From positions 1 to 64,000 of the forward strand of contig JAKPQH010000205.1 in assembly GCA_029580855.1 (NCBI GenBank): 64,000 bases of DNA, read 5' to 3'. The notes under the pieces were generated by a model. The model saw only the letters and a list, made by a program, of their open reading frames with translations. It was not told the DNA's origin and searched no databases. The translations under genes were made by a program, and so were the position numbers. The DNA comes from a bacterium (GTDB lineage: Bacteria; Methylomirabilota; Methylomirabilia; Methylomirabilales; 2-02-FULL-66-22). Positions within the stretch are counted from its first letter, which is position 1, and every line of letters begins with the position of its first letter. Positions 62,459 to 64,000 of this stretch are shown here, piece after piece.

Positions 62459-64000
62459 CTACCGCGCACGGTCGCGCAAAGCCCGGAGCGTCGCCTCCAG
62501 CCGCTGGATCTCCTCGCCGTAGCCGGCGAAATTGCCCTGCCGGAGCATCTCCTGAGCTCGTCCGTACTGCTGCAGCGCCTGCTCCGCCAGACCGCGCACG
62601 TTCGTGTCCCGCGCCGTTCCCGGCGGCGCCGCCGCGACCGAGGTCTCGGTGCGGGCGACCGGTGCCGCCTTGGCGCCGCTCCCGAACAGCTGCGCGAGCG
62701 AGGCCTCGAGGTTTCCCTCCATGGCGATCTGATTTCCCATGGAGACGATCACCCGCTTGAGTTCCGGCAGCGAGCCTTTCTCGGCGGCGAGGTAGAGGGG
62801 CTGAACGTAGAGCAGCGACTGCTCGATGGGGATGGCCAGCAAGCTCCCGCGTATGACCTGCGACCCGCGCGAGCTCCACAGGCTGAGCTGCTGCGAGATG
62901 AACGCATCCTGATCGATTCTGGCGTCGATCTGGCGCGGTCCGTAGATGAGCTTCTGCTTGGGGAAGTTGAAGGCGATCAGCTTGCCGTAATGGGTGCCAT
63001 CGGAACGAGCGGCCATCCAGGCGATCATGTTGTCTTTCTTGCTGGGATTGAAGGGGAAGAGCAGGATGAACTCCTCGACCTTTTCACCGGGGAGCCGCAT
63101 GATCGTGTAGTACGACTCGATCTCCCGTTCCTGTCCATCCACCATCCGCCGGGGGATGTTCCAGAGATCCTCCTTGTTGTAAAAGACCTGCGGGTCCTGC
63201 ATATGGTAGGTGGCGAACATCCGCGCCTGGATGCCGAAGAGGCCCTGGGGATAGCGGATATGGGGCTTCAGATCCGGGGGCATCGCGGACAACGGCTGGA
63301 AGAGGCCGGGAAAGGCCTGCGCGTATGCCTTGATCACCGGGTCGTCCGGCTCGCTGATGTAGAACGCCAGCGTCCCATCGTACGCGTCCACGACGGCTTT
63401 CACCGAGTTTCGAATGTAATTGCCGAGCCCGCGCACCGGCTCGGAATACGGGAACCGGTTGCTGGTGGTGTACCCGTCGATGATCCACGTCAGGTGGCCA
63501 TCCTGACGGATGACCAGATAGGGGTCGCGGTCGAACTGGATGAAGGGGGCCGCCGTTCGGACTCGGTCCTCGATCTGCCGGTGGTACATCACGCGGCTCT
63601 CGCCGATGATGTCGTTGGACAGAAGGACCTTGATATCCGCGAAGCGGAGGGCGAAGAGCAGTTTCCGGAAAAGCGAGTGGATGGGCACACCGCCGGTGCC
63701 GCCGTAGGTGGTGTACACGTTCTTGTCGCCGGCGGGGTAGTCCAGCTCCTGCGCCCGGGTTTTCACGAAGACGTAATCGCCGCCCACGTCGTTGGCGATC
63801 TCCCCGTAGTAAATCTCGGGCCGGGTCACCTTGATGGGCCCGGAGGAGGCGGGCGGAATGTCTTTGATCCAGAACTCCGGCAGCCCTTCCGGCGAGATGC
63901 GATTCACCGGGCCCAGGACCACCCCGTATCCATGCGTGTACGTCAGGCGCTCGTTGATCCAGATCCGGCTGGGCAGGTTCTTGTAGGACAACTCGCGCGC
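62459..64000 (-). CDS. UPF0182 family membrane protein, C-terminal part (runs off the right edge)
   Basis: At least 513 residues of a protein with the UPF0182 C-terminal domain. The family's hallmark segments are visible: RIWINERLTYTHGYGVVLGP near the left end of the visible part, IDGYTTSNRFPYSEP, IHSLFRKLLFALRFAD and RIDQDAFISQQLSLWSSRGSQVIRG. UPF0182 proteins are usually about 900-1000 residues with seven N-terminal membrane helices; those helices are outside the window. The frame stays open to the last base (ARELSYKNLP at the edge), so 62459-64000 is a partial gene, and the TTG at 63991 is not its start. The last 80 residues are a charged helical tail. Function is unknown. Confidence 0.9.
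   Translation of the reverse strand, partial: ARELSYKNLPSRIWINERLTYTHGYGVVLGPVNRISPEGLPEFWIKDIPPASSGPIKVTRPEIYYGEIANDVGGDYVFVKTRAQELDYPAGDKNVYTTYGGTGGVPIHSLFRKLLFALRFADIKVLLSNDIIGESRVMYHRQIEDRVRTAAPFIQFDRDPYLVIRQDGHLTWIIDGYTTSNRFPYSEPVRGLGNYIRNSVKAVVDAYDGTLAFYISEPDDPVIKAYAQAFPGLFQPLSAMPPDLKPHIRYPQGLFGIQARMFATYHMQDPQVFYNKEDLWNIPRRMVDGQEREIESYYTIMRLPGEKVEEFILLFPFNPSKKDNMIAWMAARSDGTHYGKLIAFNFPKQKLIYGPRQIDARIDQDAFISQQLSLWSSRGSQVIRGSLLAIPIEQSLLYVQPLYLAAEKGSLPELKRVIVSMGNQIAMEGNLEASLAQLFGSGAKAAPVARTETSVAAAPPGTARDTNVRGLAEQALQQYGRAQEMLRQGNFAGYGEEIQRLEATLRALRDRAR

Overview
The window is a high-GC stretch of bacterial chromosome with no rRNA, tRNA, CRISPR array or insertion sequence that I can recognise. 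A LolA lipoprotein carrier, a lipobox-bearing alkaline phosphatase and a PgpA phosphatase point to a cell with an outer membrane. Two PilZ/DUF4388 response regulators, an NtrB/NtrC pair, RNase J, Lon, FtsK, a bacterial AURKAIP1/COX24-type mini-protein and a UPF0182 protein fit deep-branching Gram-negative lineages such as Methylomirabilota/Rokubacteria or the former Deltaproteobacteria. That placement is inference only; no marker gene here settles it.

Layout. 0-9.9 kb (+ apart from a small exported protein and a YchF-type GTPase): M20 peptidase, alkaline phosphatase, a degenerate FAH-fold protein, two exported proteins, an RNase H-fold exonuclease, MtaB and a DapA-family lyase. 9.9-16.2 kb: a TPP enzyme on the minus strand, then MTA phosphorylase, a PfkB kinase and two paralogous REC-DUF4388-PilZ regulators. 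16.3-24.9 kb: uvrA with a shortened first half, a gap holding a candidate structured RNA and a strong terminator, then a pseudo-receiver, sensor kinase and sigma-54 activator, a 31-residue ribosomal-type protein and a RlmD-type methyltransferase. 25.0-34.6 kb: an exported membrane protein, leuD/leuC, a Tat-exported dienelactone hydrolase, a CMD-domain remnant, M32 carboxypeptidase, a large membrane protein, Ldh-family oxidoreductase, VOC protein and a cold-shock protein with a long leader. 35.4-37.4 kb: a B12-binding radical SAM enzyme divergent from a frameshifted small membrane gene. 38.0-46.8 kb: galU-lon-rnj-ftsK-lolA-yajQ, a compact housekeeping run. 46.9-52.3 kb: a REC-PAS kinase, nitroreductase, URO-D-family protein and REC-GAF-GGDEF cyclase. 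52.4-57.7 kb: rimO-pgpA-cinA-thpR-glycerate kinase. 57.9 kb to the end: MFS transporter, an Mrr-like nuclease/TPR protein, a MoaD-MoaE fusion behind a strong promoter and long leader, and the 3' part of a UPF0182 gene running off the right edge.

How the genes work together. The window makes c-di-GMP (GGEEF cyclase with an intact inhibitory RxxD site) and carries two PilZ regulators with intact c-di-GMP-binding motifs, so producer and receptors sit within 40 kb. Protein and RNA quality control is grouped (Lon, RNase J, YajQ, LolA, FtsK). Several genes show decay or remodelling: FAH without its metal ligands, a receiver without its phospho-Asp, a 5'-truncated CMD gene, a frameshifted 4-TM gene, and UvrA with a large internal deletion. 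The least explained features are the structured RNA candidate after uvrA, a pair of about 95-bp palindromic elements, and the nuclease/TPR protein with its divergent promoter region.
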